DNA of 64,000 nucleotides, taken from NCBI RefSeq assembly GCF_008831285.2, contig NC_045139.1, positions 31,221,706 to 31,285,705 of the forward strand, given 5' to 3'. The stretch is from Nymphaea colorata. Lineage: Eukaryota; Streptophyta; Magnoliopsida; Nymphaeales; Nymphaeaceae. The notes beneath the pieces were generated by a model, which was given only the letters and a program-made list of their open reading frames with translations, was not told the DNA's origin and ran no database searches. Position numbers and translations under genes: made by a program. The first letter of the stretch is position 1; each line of letters opens with the position of its first letter. Positions 63,949-64,000 of this stretch are shown here, piece by piece.

Positions 63949-64000
63949 ATTTATTTATTTATGCGAATCCAATTACCTATATTCGAATCGGCACTCAGGT

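Larger units (their letters stand above)
57065..64000. other. Gene-free right end of the window
   Basis: The first few hundred bases are probably the 3' untranslated region of the DUF4378 gene (an AATAAA lies near 57275). Beyond that I find only short frames. A Cys-rich 65-codon frame at 57880-58077 has no recognised signature. The stretch 59000-59340 is A/T homopolymer-rich. 60700-61320 repeats GGATC/AGATCC words without clear structure. A MITE-like element and short tandem repeats are listed separately. Confidence 0.55.

Overview
The window is nuclear DNA of a flowering plant. It is AT-rich, has GT-AG introns of 86 to 2450 bases, long (TA)n microsatellites, MITEs and TRIM retrotransposons, and plant-type gene families (arogenate dehydratase, AP2/ERF, DUF4378, plant RING-H2). 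I cannot name the species. I see no plasmid, phage, CRISPR, rRNA or tRNA features. Layout, left to right: (1) 1-966, minus strand: an intronless, plastid-type arogenate/prephenate dehydratase, cut by the left edge inside its ACT domain, with a TATA box about 95 bases before its ATG. (2) 967-10059: gene-free DNA with microsatellites and a 434-bp hAT-type MITE bounded by perfect 8-bp target duplications. (3) 10060-24512, plus strand: a complete 16-exon gene for the splicing factor SMU1 (LisH, CTLH, WD40; 514 aa). Every exon and phase could be rebuilt. Its long introns hold a TRIM, an inverted-repeat element and a repeat shared by introns 3 and 10. (4) 25654-28618, minus strand, tail to tail with SMU1: a membrane RING-H2 E3 ligase gene. 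Three exons are recognisable, but the first two do not join in phase, and the interval between them holds other gene-like pieces. (5) 28619-35422: repeat-rich gene-free DNA. (6) 35423-36079, plus strand: a single-exon DREB-type AP2/ERF transcription factor. (7) 36080-51488: a gene-free block rich in MITEs and repeats, including two Harbinger-like elements, a GC-rich hairpin, an 81-bp tandem repeat and a textbook TRIM with 5-bp target duplications. (8) 53102-57064, plus strand: a three-exon DUF4378 protein (547 aa) with a probable long leader from a TATA box near 51489; the leader has a 32-codon upstream ORF and a 9-bp perfect stem-loop. (9) 57065-64000: gene-free DNA with a MITE-like element and short tandem repeats. 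The five genes have unrelated jobs (phenylalanine synthesis, splicing, ubiquitination, transcription, a probable cytoskeletal or unknown role) and do not form a pathway or cluster. I found no convincing new multi-gene system. The most informative points are the variant dehydratase motifs, two members of one TRIM family (one in an SMU1 intron), the hAT MITE, the RING gene with its unexplained intron content, and the DUF4378 leader.
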